A program made the translations under genes and the position numbers. The notes under the pieces are model-generated. The model saw only the letters and a list, made by a program, of their open reading frames with translations. It did not search any database and was not told where the DNA came from. Of a DNA stretch of 21,265 nucleotides, positions 9,818-19,846 are shown piece after piece. Numbering within the stretch: the stretch's first letter is position 1; each line of letters begins with the position of its first letter. This stretch comes from Priapulus caudatus. Lineage: Eukaryota > Priapulida > Priapulimorpha > Priapulimorphida > Priapulidae. The stretch is from positions 1 to 21,265 of the forward strand of contig NW_014577887.1 in the NCBI RefSeq assembly GCF_000485595.1, read 5' to 3'.

Positions 9818-10032
9818 TCACGCACGCACACACGCACACACGCACGCACGCACGCACGCGCACACACACACACCCACACATGCACACGCAAGCGCACGCA
9901 CGCACATACATAGACAATGCAAAAACAAATCCACAAAATCCCAAATCCAAATGCTATCTACTAATTTGCACACACACCTTTTAGTATATGTTTTCTGTAT
10001 GTTCCGCATGCCATTTAATCATCTGTACTTAC
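9569..10032 (-). other. DGK intron with CT and CA microsatellites
   Basis: A 464-nt intron. About half of it is simple sequence, listed next. No other feature is seen. The open frames at 9550-10009 on the minus strand, rich in Cys-Val or Arg-Glu repeats, are translations of the microsatellite. Confidence 0.85.
9697..9910 (+). repeat. Compound (CT)n-(CA)n microsatellite
   Basis: CT runs at 9697-9719 and 9732-9757 lead into an unbroken CA run to about 9815. Impure CACG/CGCA repeats follow to about 9910. Viewed on the minus (gene) strand this is (TG)n then (AG)n, in the intron between two DGK exons. Confidence 0.95.
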
Positions 10033-10218
10033 ATTCCAACTTGTCCTCAGGTCTAGCACCTTCGAGAAGGGACAGGTAGCAAACGATGTCCTTGAGAGGC
10101 ACTCTTGAAGTATATATGTCTATTATGCTGCTAGCCTTTGACAGCTTGCTGCTCTCAGAGTGTGACTTGAGCAGAGACGACGCTGACCTCTTGACCCACG
10201 TGACGTCATCTGAGTGGC
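10033..10218 (-). CDS. Dgk: Type I diacylglycerol kinase, linker end and EF-hand 1 entering helix
   Basis: A 186-nt exon starting after acceptor aactacattgcag and ending at the strong donor GAAT/gtaagtacag. The first two bases (GC) complete a codon from the preceding exon. It begins HSDDVTWVKRSASSLLKSHS, a Ser/Lys-rich low-conservation linker, and ends VPLKDIVCYLSLLEGARPED plus KLE. The last base T starts the Phe codon finished by the next exon. LKDIVCYLSLLE.GRPEDKLEFMF is a signature stretch of type I DGKs between the recoverin-homology domain and EF-hand 1; here Ala replaces the usual second Gly or Arg. Splice phases on both sides agree with the neighbouring exons. The in-frame ATG at 10238-10240 lies upstream of the acceptor and is probably intronic. 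Confidence 0.95.
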
Positions 10219-10279
10219 CTGCAATGTAGTTCAGTGTCACATAATTCTCCGTGTCATCGATGCAAAGACTGTCATATAG

Positions 10280-10394
10280 TTACAATCGCTGTCGTATACA
10301 AAGGGGTCACTTCGGAAAAAATAGCTACCAAATCATTACAATCACCGCCACGTCGTTCAATGGCTGCCATACGATTTCAATAGCCGGCGTATCA
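10280..10394 (+). repeat. Degenerate 19-20-bp short tandem motif
   Basis: Three adjoining diverged copies of a motif like TT(A)CAAT.GC.G.C.TA.. begin at 10336, 10356 and 10375, and a fourth lies at 10280. The copies differ at several positions, so this is an old or imperfect repeat. Confidence 0.45.
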
Positions 10395-12597
10395 TTAAAA
10401 CGATCATTATGTGGTCACAGTGGCCTAATTTTTCTTCCTCATGAAATCAGAATTTCCCGCCTATATAAGAACCGTGTGATTGTCCAATACTGAACGACTT
10501 GTCGAAATTTTAAGAAGTCGTTTCGCCACACGTGCATCATTCATCAGGTGCCCGTAAAAGGAAGCTAGCTCTGCTAGGCAGGTGACTTAGCGCTCAAACG
10601 CGCTGACAGACAACACAACGAAACAACGGATCGAACGATGCAAAGAACGATAAGAAATCTAGATGTAATAAGAGAACGCATGCGTAGTTGCTGACGGAAA
10701 CATCGATGCGCATTCGCGATAATGGCAAAGGTCCTCGCAAATGAGTTGTCATCAGGAACCTTTTTAAAATATCACGGACGAACAAATTCGTTGCTAAACA
10801 CCGGTAAAAGTCGCTTCCAATACTGTGCAGACTGAACAACTTCCCGTACGCCGGGCAGACGTTTAATTTGAAATTGATCCAACAACGCACATTTCGTAGA
10901 CAGGCATTTCCGCATTATATCGTAGGAGATTTCATCGATGGTGTGCAGAAAAATTCAAGAACCTGTGCGTATGACAATGGCGCGCACGCGAGCACTTCCG
11001 GCGATCATTCAGCAGCGTCCAGAAGGAGTTTTAACGAATGCGAATTGAAGTTTATGAGGTCTATAGAGAGACGGCCTGCGGCTGGGAGGTTTACAACGCA
11101 CGTAACAGATATCAGCGTAAATCTACATTAGCTAGGTTTAACAAAGCTTTATAGCGACGCGCGACCTTGTGCAAAGATGTCAGGATCATTACAGAAGCAC
11201 GCAGGCACGAACATGTGCGGCATAACGATTGATATCGTCCTGAAATTGTAAATCCACCCGTCCAAAGGCGACAGTCGCTCGTACGGAAAAGATTTATATG
11301 GCACTCGGCTCGTAGTAGTACACGATATAATAATCAACATTGAACATAATAATCGAATTTTCTTCTCGATGTCAAGGCCGACCAAAAGCTGACGCAGGGG
11401 TAGCTTACAATTTACATGCGCAATTCAAGCGTAATTCTGGTATCCATGTAAGTAAAACGATGCTGCAATTTTATCGAAAACATTTCTTTTTGGGTATCGA
11501 AGGCCGTTCCAGCGCGCATTGGCGCTGCATACAGCCAGATCATTTCGCGGAACTCGTGAGCGAGGACGGACTTGAATTGCAACAGAATCCGGAGTTAAAC
11601 GTGCAATAAAGAGCACGCCGAAGTCGCACCAATTTAAATTATGTAATCTTTCGATTTGCCCGAGGGTTCAATCCCAACATGTGGAGCATTAGGACGCGGA
11701 TGTTACGGGACAAGTGCTCGTCCGTAGCGATTATGACTGCAGCGTGCATAATACGCACACGAGAAGGAGCGCAAATTTCAAAATCAGCTACGTTTACAGT
11801 GTGCAGAACAGACTGTGACAACAATGCATTATGCGCCCGCGAGAGGGTGCTACTAGACTAGATTTAATATGACGCATTTAATGCGGCATGTTTAACACGA
11901 CACACCGCACATGCACGGTCATGGCCGTGCGCGAGTGACCTCTGAATCACCTCGTAGGGTTGCTTCACGAGCTCGAGCACGCGAGCTTCATCACAGCAAC
12001 TACAAGGTAATAATCCGTTATACGGCTACGCGAGCAAAACGGAAAACAATGATACTGACTACATTCGAAACCAGTAACCTGAAAATGTGGAGTGAAAGGC
12101 AAAACACAATGACGAGCAAACACGCGCTTATCCATAACAACTATAATAAATATATAGACCTTTGACGCGTCTCAACTCGATAATCTTAAATCAAACTTAA
12201 TAAATTTCAGGCAGATTCACCTGAATCAATGGATTTAATAACGGTTATCGCAACAGATCGACTTTCCTAGCCGTCAGCCGAGGTACGGCAGCGTAAGCTA
12301 CCTTCAAAAAATGATAACGTTTCGTCGGGCAAGTTTCTACTCGCCGAGATAACTCTAGCATACGCCTATTGGCTACGTAGTGAATGCTCGATTGAGTGGA
12401 AACGTCTATAGTTTATATAGAAATGCACATGTATAGATTCGGCAATGTATAGTCGGTTACTAATAAAAGACAATATACTGACAACGGGGGAAGTATGGTA
12501 ACGTGCGTGGCGTCTGTAATGTCCACTTGCATCCATTACAGGAATGTATAAAGTGACAAGATTGTCATGATCGTTCAAGCATTCCTTAGACGTAAAT

Positions 12598-12623
12598 ACA
12601 GATAAATATTTGTATTTATCTGT
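12598..12623. repeat. Perfect 11-bp hairpin
   Basis: acagataaata and its exact complement tatttatctgt flank a 4-nt loop (tttg). It is intronic and AT-rich, and nothing links it to a known element. Confidence 0.6.
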
Positions 12624-13268
12624 TGCTTGTCCAAGTGCAGTCAGGAAAATAACGCGTCGAAATGCATTGCAATGCAAATAGTGGCAGATTCATGCATCTT
12701 GCAATTGATATCTATACTACTAATAAAACTGTCTATGCAATCCGTCATGTATTGATTTCGGACCCCCCAAAATGCCACGCTGTTAGTTTATAACCATGAG
12801 GGTGGCCTAAGCATATTTAAAAGTATACACTAAAACTAATATATCAAAGTAAGTAAAATATTAAAAGCCTATAAGGTAAATACCGAGACACCTAGATACC
12901 AATTGAATGCTCAATACTTAATACGCAGTATTCATGATAACTTGGCGCAATTTCATAACATTGCTGTATATCCAGAAGCTTTCACTACACAGAATCATTG
13001 AATCGTTAGAACCGTTTTTGTCTGAATATTGTTTATTGTTTGTTTCTCTGTTACGAATCTATCCTTAGAATCAAGTAAATATATGTGGCTAAAGTTGTTT
13101 CCGAGCAACGCCGGTTACCCGGCTAGCCTGTTATTGTAATTATAGGTACAAGCAGCATGGATTTCTGAGTTGCAAAGCCATCGTTTTGAAACAGGGCTTA
13201 TACAGTTGTGATAATGTCCGGATATAAACTAAACAGTATGTACCAAGTATCTGAGCTAAGAAGAACAG

Positions 13269-13580
13269 TGACGACGCCGACGACAACGATGACGACGACC
13301 ACCACCGCCCACGCCACCGCCACCACCACCACCACCGCCACCGCCACCACAACCGCCACCGCCACGGCCACCGCCACTGCCACCGCCACGGCCACCAACA
13401 CCGCCACCAAAACCGCCACCAACATCGCCACGGCCACGACCACGGCGACGGCCACCAACACCGCCACCGCCACCAACACCGCCACCGCCACCAACACCGC
13501 CACCGCCACCGCCACCGCCACCGCCACCGTCACCGCCACCGCTACCGCCACCGCCACCACCACCGTCACCGTCACCGTCC

Positions 13581-13623
<43 letters not shown>

Positions 13624-13848
13624 CACTACTACTACTACTACTACAACTACTACTACTACTGCTACTACTACTACTACTACTACTACTAGTTCTTCTTCTT
13701 CTTCTTCTTCTTCTTCTTCTTCTTCTTCTTCTTCTTCTTCTTCTTCTTCTACTTCTTCTTCTACTACTACTACTACTACTACTACGACGACGACGACGTC
13801 GACGACGACGACAACGACGACGATGACGATTACTACTGCTGCCGCTGC
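13269..13848 (+). repeat. Compound trinucleotide microsatellite block
   Basis: Successive 3-bp repeat types follow one another: GAC/CAC at the start, a long CCACCG-type stretch to about 13580, (CTA)n at 13581-13688, (TTC)n at 13690-13771 with a CTA interruption, (CTA)n again to about 13784, (ACG)n to about 13827, then GCT/GCC. Triplet repeats without stop triplets stay open in several frames. That explains the overlapping 284-, 259- and 227-codon frames of poly-Val/Ala/Glu, poly-Thr/Ser and poly-Gly/Ser/Arg here. No flanking sequence supports any of them as a protein. The block lies between DGK exons, in an intron. Confidence 0.95.
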
Positions 13849-14068
13849 TAGCGCGTTTACCGGAATAGTACATAACAGAAGGCGGAATATAGTGAAAACA
13901 GCATGCATAAATGATGCGAAAAGAACATGTATTGAGCATTGCAGAAGTCTACCAGGTTTAACGAGGGCGCAATCCAAAGTACAGTAGACAACAATCATGC
14001 TGATGACGTAGTCAGCCACGCTATCGCGCGACAACACCGATAATGGCGACAACGACCGTCATAGTTAC

Positions 14069-14278
14069 CGTTCTGCGTCAACACTGAATTATTAGATTTC
14101 TTGGAAGAGTTTCTCGAGTGGTTTGATGGAATGGGTGACGACTCTGCCGACTTCGCGTCGCTAACTACCTGGCAGTCGGTTCGATGGATGCTCATCGAAG
14201 GATGCGTGGAACTGGAGAAGCTGCCTAGAATCCATAACCAAGGCAGCGCACCACCATCACATCTCGGCACAGAACTCT
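14069..14278 (-). CDS. Candidate DGK serine-rich linker exon
   Basis: A minus-strand open frame bounded by an acceptor-like sequence (ggttttcatggcag, exon starts AGAGTTCT) and a donor-like sequence (AACG/gtaactatg). This gives 210 nt, phase 1 at both ends, so it fits between the candidate exon at 15527-15784 and the exon at 10033-10218 without shifting the frame. It would encode about 69 residues including SAESSPIPSNHSRNSSKKSN, a low-complexity Ser/Asn segment of the kind seen in DGK linkers. There is no conserved domain to confirm it. The opposite strand also has an open frame (14101-14409), so coding status is uncertain. It could be an alternative or false exon. Confidence 0.4.
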
Positions 14279-15268
14279 CTGCCATGAAAACCGCGAATCG
14301 CTGCATACCGAATACGTTTCATACAGAGCGGCGTGGAGTGTGCATCGCATACCATGACAACACCACACAAGCGTCCCACGCCATTGCTACTATTAGTGAT
14401 AGGCTATAGAGAGACACGAGAGGAGGGAAAGTAAATTGTTCATTATTTCGGGTGACAATATCGTTAAGCCACAAACACCACAAATGCGCACACATGCGCG
14501 CACGCGAAAAAGGCGCACAAATACCCTCGCACGCACGCACGCACACCGACACACAACCCATTTATTCCACTCATAACTAGGGTGTATCTGGAATGATTAA
14601 ACTAATTATAACAATCAATTTCGTACGTTTTCCAACGCAGTTATACAGAAGTGTACGTTGCAATGTGCACGTATAGGTAGGCGATTCAGAAGCAGCACTC
14701 GCGAATTACAGCCTGGACATAATTAAACATTGAGTACACAGGAAAGCGGTAACGTGTGTGTTTCGGGAAGGCTAACACGCTTTCTAGTCGCCAAATGAAG
14801 TGTAACCTCATCGGAAGCGCTGTTGATACATAATCTACATTGGAACACATAAACACCATGCACTCATATAGTAAACACACGCTCAAACCACCTATCTCGT
14901 GTTGCTGTATAACGAGTTGAATTTATGTATGTCAATTGTAAAACAGGCCTATAGGTTTAAGTATATCAAACACTAGCGGTGTTACGTTAAACTTGCAATG
15001 GGCGTCTGGGTGATTATACTTATGCGCGAATTTTTATAGTGAACAGTGGCAGGCTGGAAAGCACACGTATAGGACGAGCCCGCTTGCACGGGACGATTTA
15101 AGAGAATAAAGTGATAGCAAATATAAAGCAACTCTTAAAGCAAGATATTAGTGCGCATCACTATATAACCGTTTATGTATTCTATCTTTAATATTCAACT
15201 TTGTTGTTGATCGAATTCCCCGGGAGGAACAAACAGTGTCACCAGGCACTCGCTGCTTACACTACAAT

Positions 15269-15300
<32 letters not shown>

Positions 15301-15526
15301 GAGGTTGATATAATTATATTGTATCATATAATATTATTGAACAGTATCTAATTTCTGAAGCGGCCAAAATGATCTCTAAACAAAAACACAGTCTGTTAGA
15401 GTATTAGTTATAATTTTTAGTTAGTATTGTAGGACAGAAGGCACAATATTACGGTAGCGTTATCTATCTAATCAAAAATGTTTGAACAGGCGTGGTGTAA
15501 TGCTCCAACCGGAGGGGTGTTAGTAC
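14279..15526 (-). other. Intronic DNA with minor simple repeats
   Basis: No gene recognised. It contains an impure CACGCA/GCACAC stretch at about 14480-14556 and an (AC)n(AT)n tract at 15269-15300. The minus-strand frames at 14319-14561 and 14686-14886 are unrecognised and partly repeat-derived. Confidence 0.6.
15269..15300. repeat. (AC)n(AT)n microsatellite
   Basis: A short acacacac run continues into a pure AT run of about 11 units. It lies in the DGK intron. Confidence 0.85.
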
Positions 15527-15784
15527 CTGCGCGCCCCTGGCTGCCCGTCTCAGAGCCGGCTGAACCATCGTGTTTTCCTATGTGACCAAGCATGTGTATC
15601 TTCTCCGTCAGTCCGTGAAGCTTTTCCGACATACTTGTATGCTGGGACTTCGGTTCGGACTTGTCGAGCAGGCCGTGACCCCCGTGACCTGCATCGATGA
15701 CGACTTTGTTCTCGTTATGCGCCGTGATTGGTGCGCACATCGTCTGCTGCGTTGCTACGGCAACCTCCTTTATCAGCTCTTTAC
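15527..15784 (-). CDS. Candidate DGK linker exon
   Basis: A 128-codon minus-strand open frame (15468-15854) contains a segment bounded by a good acceptor (cacacgcgttttgcag/GTAAAGAG) and a weaker donor (GCGCAG/gtactaac). This gives 258 nt, phase 1 in and phase 1 out, which matches the phase-1 end of the exon at 19545-19695 and the phase-1 start of the exon at 10033-10218. It would encode 85 codons beginning KELIKEVAVATQQTMCAPIT, with a later stretch SMSEKLHGLTEKIHMLGHIG that could form an amphipathic helix, and a Gly/Ser-rich end. The composition looks coding and it sits where type I DGKs have a variable linker between the DGK_N domain and EF-hand 1. I recognise no homologous domain, and the donor lacks the usual G at +5, so alternative splicing or a false exon is possible. 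Confidence 0.55.
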
Positions 15785-16519
15785 CTGCAAAACGCGTGTG
15801 CGCCTCAGAAAACGTTGTGGCGGCAGAGGTGTGGGATTGCGCTAGGCCACCCAAATGTCGTCGTTTGCTTACGAGTCAAAAAGACTAACTGAGACTGACA
15901 CACTAGATTCTGATACTAGCCCGGACTCGCCGACAGGGCTTTATGGGTGTTCGTGCAGATTTAGTGAGACGCATTAAGGCTCTATGAGATGTGTGAAGAT
16001 CCCCGCGGAAATATCTGAGAATTACGAAGCCTTGCTGTTAAGAATTGCTGATACTTGCTCATATTTTGCGAAGACCGGCAGCGACTAGGACAAAGTCTAT
16101 GACATTCAACTACACTAGCTGATACACAAGGAGATTTGCTATCGATTTGTCAAGACTCGCCGATAGCCGTGAATCCTAGCTGAGACTCGGAATCACTAGC
16201 CGAGAGTCGGGCAAATATTCGCCGATCTTAGATCTCGGTCTCTTGAGTCAGCGAAGAGACGCTGGTTCGTGCCATCAGGAAGTCAATGAGCTCGTTATTA
16301 TCATGTGACATTATATCATCCGTTCGCCGAACCTGATTCACAAGACCAGGGACCTGCTAAATAAATCCCCGGCGCACACCGCAGCGTCATACGCACATAT
16401 ACGAAGAAGATGGCAAAACGAGAAATCACGTGACACTGTCTGTTCAATCTTCGTTCGATCTTCGATACTTGGCGGTTCGATATATCGTACATATACATAT
16501 ACATATACACCATGCGTGC

Positions 16520-16556
<37 letters not shown>

Positions 16557-17572
16557 ATTAAGGATACCGCTACCCCTGAGTATGCTAAAATGGGACGTGT
16601 TCGATCCTAGCATAATATTCTAACGACCATGTAACAAAATCGTACTTACTCGGATACTGACACTGCAATATAAACAGTGGTAATGGTGACACCAGCCTTT
16701 AGTGATTGGTTAGGAACGTCTGGGTATATGACAACTCCATAGCTACGCGGACTGTCATACAGTTCATACTACTTACTCGTGGCCGCCGTGTGGATACAGT
16801 AGTAACCGCCGTATACGTTTTAAAATATAGGTCTATTCTAAGACTACGTGTATTAAAGTATTTATTCCATTATGTAGGTATATGGCTGATTCTTTACCAA
16901 TAAAATACAATACAATAAAATAATATAATACAAGGAAGGAGCTCTGTGTAAGGGAATTAACAACTGCCAGTAATGCGCAAACTGAGTGCTCATTGCCATA
17001 ACAGCAACAATAACGTGTTTGCAGGCTTGTTTGCAATGTCTAATAAATATGTTGTAACATATTTGCTTATTCACTTGTTTCCCATGTAAACTAGAGTAAC
17101 GGAATCAAACTGTTCTGTTTATAAAAATTCAATATTTTAAATATTACCGACAACATACTGAATCCAGTTTTTTTTTAATGCAACTTGCTAAACCACAAAG
17201 GGGATCAGTTTATTTCCAAAGCTCTTTATCCCTTATACGATAAGCTCCTGCATTAAAATCTATTATGATGCATTTGTGCCCCGCTGTGTGAAAGATTCCT
17301 CATTTGCGCAAAAACTAACTGCATTATTCAGTCTTCTTAGCCATGTAAGACAAACAGATCTGTATCCACTTATAAACTTTGTCTCTCATAACTAGACCAA
17401 CCGGCAAAGTAGCTTGCTTCTTTTGAACAGTGGTTATTATGCTTGTAAACGTTATCCAAGCTCATAAATTCAGTGTATAGGCTACCGACATACAGTACAT
17501 ACACATGCAATTGAATCATATGCAAGAAATATTAAAATAATATGAATTTAATATATAATATTATAAAAATTG
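15785..17572 (-). other. Intronic DNA, no recognised gene
   Basis: About 1.8 kb. Around 15920-16240 a loose motif resembling gactcgccga or ctagccgagagtcgg recurs several times without a clear period. A CATATA/GT microsatellite lies at 16487-16553. The short frames at 16316-16613 come from it. No exon is seen. Confidence 0.6.
16487..16553 (+). repeat. (CATATA)n-(GCGT/GT)n microsatellite
   Basis: Three to four catata units, then cgtgcgtgcgtg, then a pure GT run to 16553. Confidence 0.9.
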
Positions 17573-17999
17573 TTAAAGCCGCACAATGCGCATCCAAACG
17601 CTAATTTATCCAGTACTAGACTAGCAAATACTTCGTGTCATGCATAATCACACTACCTTATGACAAAATAAACTCTAGTTCCTCCCATTTCACTGCGCGT
17701 TGTCTTATAAAAGGTATTTGAAAATACCTCCAATGTTGTTCAAATTCTCCGATGTTGTTGACACTTCCCTGCCAAGCAACCGTACAGCGGTGCTGCGGTA
17801 CAGCGGTACGGGTGTAGCAAAGAGAAAAACATGTGACGTCACCTCACCACTTCGAGGCTAAATTGTTTGGCAAACGCAGTGAAATGGGAGGAACTAGAGT
17901 TTATTTTGTCATAAGGTAGTGTGATTATGCATGGCACGAAGTATTTGCTAGTCTAGTACTGGAGAAATTAGCGTTTGGATGCGCATAGTGCGGCTTTAA
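17573..17999. mobile_element. 427-bp foldback/MITE-like element bounded by TTAA
   Basis: Two 125-bp arms, 17573-17697 and 17875-17999, are reverse complements with only three mismatches (about 98 percent). The similarity stops exactly at TTAA on both outer ends: left ttaaagccgcac, right gtgcggctttaa. TTAA is the target-site duplication of the piggyBac superfamily, so this could be a non-autonomous piggyBac-type MITE. However, the terminus AGCCGCAC lacks the CCC start usual for that family, and because TTAA is its own complement it could simply be the end of the arms. The 177-bp centre has no open frame of note; it contains a small hairpin (aggtatt...aatacct near 17711-17728) and a tgacgtca palindrome. 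High arm identity suggests recent insertion or recent arm conversion. It lies in the DGK intron. Confidence 0.8.
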
Positions 18000-19544
18000 T
18001 GATTTCTTTTTCTATTTTCCCTGACTACGGGTATGCAGGAAATTCATAAATTTAGCTAAAAGACACCTAGATCAAAGTGTGAATATAATTATACAGTTCC
18101 TTCGTGAGTTGTAGTTGGGGCTTTCAGACAAGGCTGCGATCACATTACTGCCTCGCCATGGTGACGAACACCAGTTTTAACAAAATTCAGAATTTATGTC
18201 TTTAAAGTACCAGCAGTGTCATGTGCGAGTGGATGAGAAACGGCGCTTGCATCGTATACTAAAAACAGTAATTTAAAATTTTGCATATACAGTCTCCAAG
18301 CTGACATTATATTGACGAAATTATTACCATTTATGCAAACTGATAACATATTTAACCACCTACAAAGAAACATTGCATATTTCACAGTTGATAAATATCT
18401 TGTAGCATTAGTTTAAAAAAACAAAAGGTTTCAAAACTTGTTTATCAATTCGTCATATAGTCCATTGGCCTCTGCTTTTCACGATATAGTTCACGCATTC
18501 AAGTCAAATCCTGTAAGTTAAAATGCTCATGCTTTGTCTGCACACTCTCCAATATCAAGTGATACCGTTGTAGGCCTACATCTATTGACTGATTTAGTTC
18601 TTCAAAATAGTGCTGCAATGTAATTAACTTTCTGCATAGGTAGGCACCAACTTCCTACGAGCCTTCTACTCCTAATACCTTTCCTAACCCTGCAGTGCCA
18701 GTACTAGTGGACGTGGCTACGTGTTCTTAATTGTTTACTTCGACAGCGACGGGGGTCTTCGCAACGATACTCCTTTACTATGACGTGTTAAGAAGACAAA
18801 ATTTGAACGAGTAACGTCATTAATAAGCGCTCCAATCGGCGACGGAAAACAATAGGCAAAATGCCGAAGCGAACTTGATTGTCAAATTGATTTCTGCACT
18901 CCCGTAATGCCTAGATGAGCTACGAATACTATATCTCAGCCTAGGATTGTCTTAGAGGCAAGCGGTGGGTTTTGTTATAGCGATGAAAGAACGCTGCTTA
19001 ATTCAATAATACCAACTAATTCCAGACGTGCAATTAAAATAGAATCATTGTACCGTAAACAGTTTTCCCGTTTTCCCGTTGTACACTCTATGTATTATTA
19101 GATTTTGACGGTATTTATGTTGTTTAGAGATGTAACGTTCGGGGTGTTGTCATAACATGGTTCATGCTAATACGAGCCATATAACTCTAATTTTTTGCCA
19201 TAACCTTTTGATTGTTTCCGCCGATGCTATCCTCCGCTACCTTTAAGCTCTTGTGTCTCCAACAATTAAGACAGCAGCAAGAACACGCAGTAAGAGAAGA
19301 CAATGCACACACACACGGTCGCCACGAGCGTGCTGTATGCATATACACACTGCCTTACCGCTATACACACTGCACATATGCATATACACACTGCCTTGTT
19401 GCTATCGGGGAAAGCCCCCACGGGAACGTTCGACACATCATGTCACATGGGTGTACGAGAAAAAGACGACAATGCATTTCTTTCGTAAATCGCTTGTCAA
19501 TTAATAATTGCTCGCTAGCATCTGCAAACGCGAACGCTACCCAC
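18000..19544 (-). other. Intronic DNA, no recognised gene
   Basis: About 1.5 kb without a recognisable exon. Overlapping frames at 19212-19550 (plus strand) cover a 41-bp partial duplication (gcatatacacactgcctt at 19339 and 19380) and do not resemble a protein. The 18194-18385 minus frame is unrecognised. Confidence 0.6.
19339..19405 (+). repeat. 41-bp imperfect duplication
   Basis: gcatatacacactgcctt recurs at an offset of 41 bp (19339 and 19380), with a third partial ctatacacactgc between them, giving roughly 1.6 copies. Confidence 0.7.
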
Positions 19545-19695
19545 CTCTGAACTCTTCGAGCTGCTTCTGCTGCATGATCTGACTGTGCTGATGTTTCTTA
19601 ATGAATGAGAGAAAGAGATGCTGGCACAGGTCCGTCGGCACGTCCACCTCCAGGTATGTGTCCATGAACAGTTTAAAGCCCTCATAGTCAATATG
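19545..19695 (-). CDS. Dgk: Type I diacylglycerol kinase, N-terminal DGK_N (recoverin-homology) exon
   Basis: A 151-nt exon that starts in phase 0 after a strong acceptor (cttctgtttgctccag/CATATTGAC) and ends AGAG/gtgggtag in phase 1. It encodes 50 codons beginning HIDYEGFKLFMDTYLEVDVP and then TDLCQHLFLSFIKKHQHSQI. The core I.FEGFKLFM..YLE...P..L..HLF.SF is the conserved heart of the DGK_N domain that precedes the EF-hands in DGK alpha, beta and gamma, which is why I place the gene in type I. The C-terminal MQQKQLEEFR leads into the variable linker. An open frame continues upstream of the acceptor, but that part is translated intron and (TG)n repeat. The exons carrying the start codon should lie to the right, probably outside the window. 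The enzyme is cytosolic and membrane-recruited, phosphorylating diacylglycerol. Confidence 0.95.
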
Positions 19696-19755
19696 CTGGA
19701 GCAAACAGAAGTCGGCCATGTAAGCTTCGAAAAATGGAGAAGACAGCTTGCTAGG

Positions 19756-19756
<1 letters not shown>

Positions 19757-19846
<90 letters not shown>
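19757..19846 (+). repeat. (CA)n-(CTA)n microsatellite next to an exon
   Basis: A pure CA run to about 19814, then (ACT)n to 19846. On the gene strand it is (TAG)n(TG)n ending about 60 nt before the acceptor of the 19545-19695 exon, so it lies close to the branch-point region of that intron. Confidence 0.95.

Larger units (their letters stand above)
10219..13268 (-). other. Intronic DNA, no recognised gene
   Basis: About 3 kb of ordinary-composition sequence inside the DGK gene. Open frames of 60-103 codons occur on both strands (for example 10594-10890, 10868-11131, 11340-11609, 12366-12677). None has a recognisable domain, codon pattern or compatible splice framework, so none is annotated as a gene. 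A degenerate 20-bp repeat and one hairpin are listed separately. Confidence 0.6.

Noticed and set aside
9550-10009. Cys/Val- and Arg/Glu-rich proteins
   Set aside because: Direct translations of the CA and CT microsatellite.
13198-14052. Long open frames of 284, 259 and 227 codons
   Set aside because: They consist of poly-Val/Ala/Glu, poly-Thr/Ser and poly-Gly/Ser/Arg from stop-free triplet repeats, on both strands at once, without a recognisable domain or splice context.
14101-14409. Plus-strand 102-codon open frame (starting MEEFLEWFDGMGDD)
   Set aside because: No recognisable family. It is antisense to a phase-compatible candidate DGK exon, although neither is proven.
19515-19815. Full-length minus-strand open frames starting with Cys-Val repeats as the gene start
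   Set aside because: The Cys-Val part is the (TG)n repeat and lies upstream of a strong acceptor at 19696; only 19545-19695 matches DGK.
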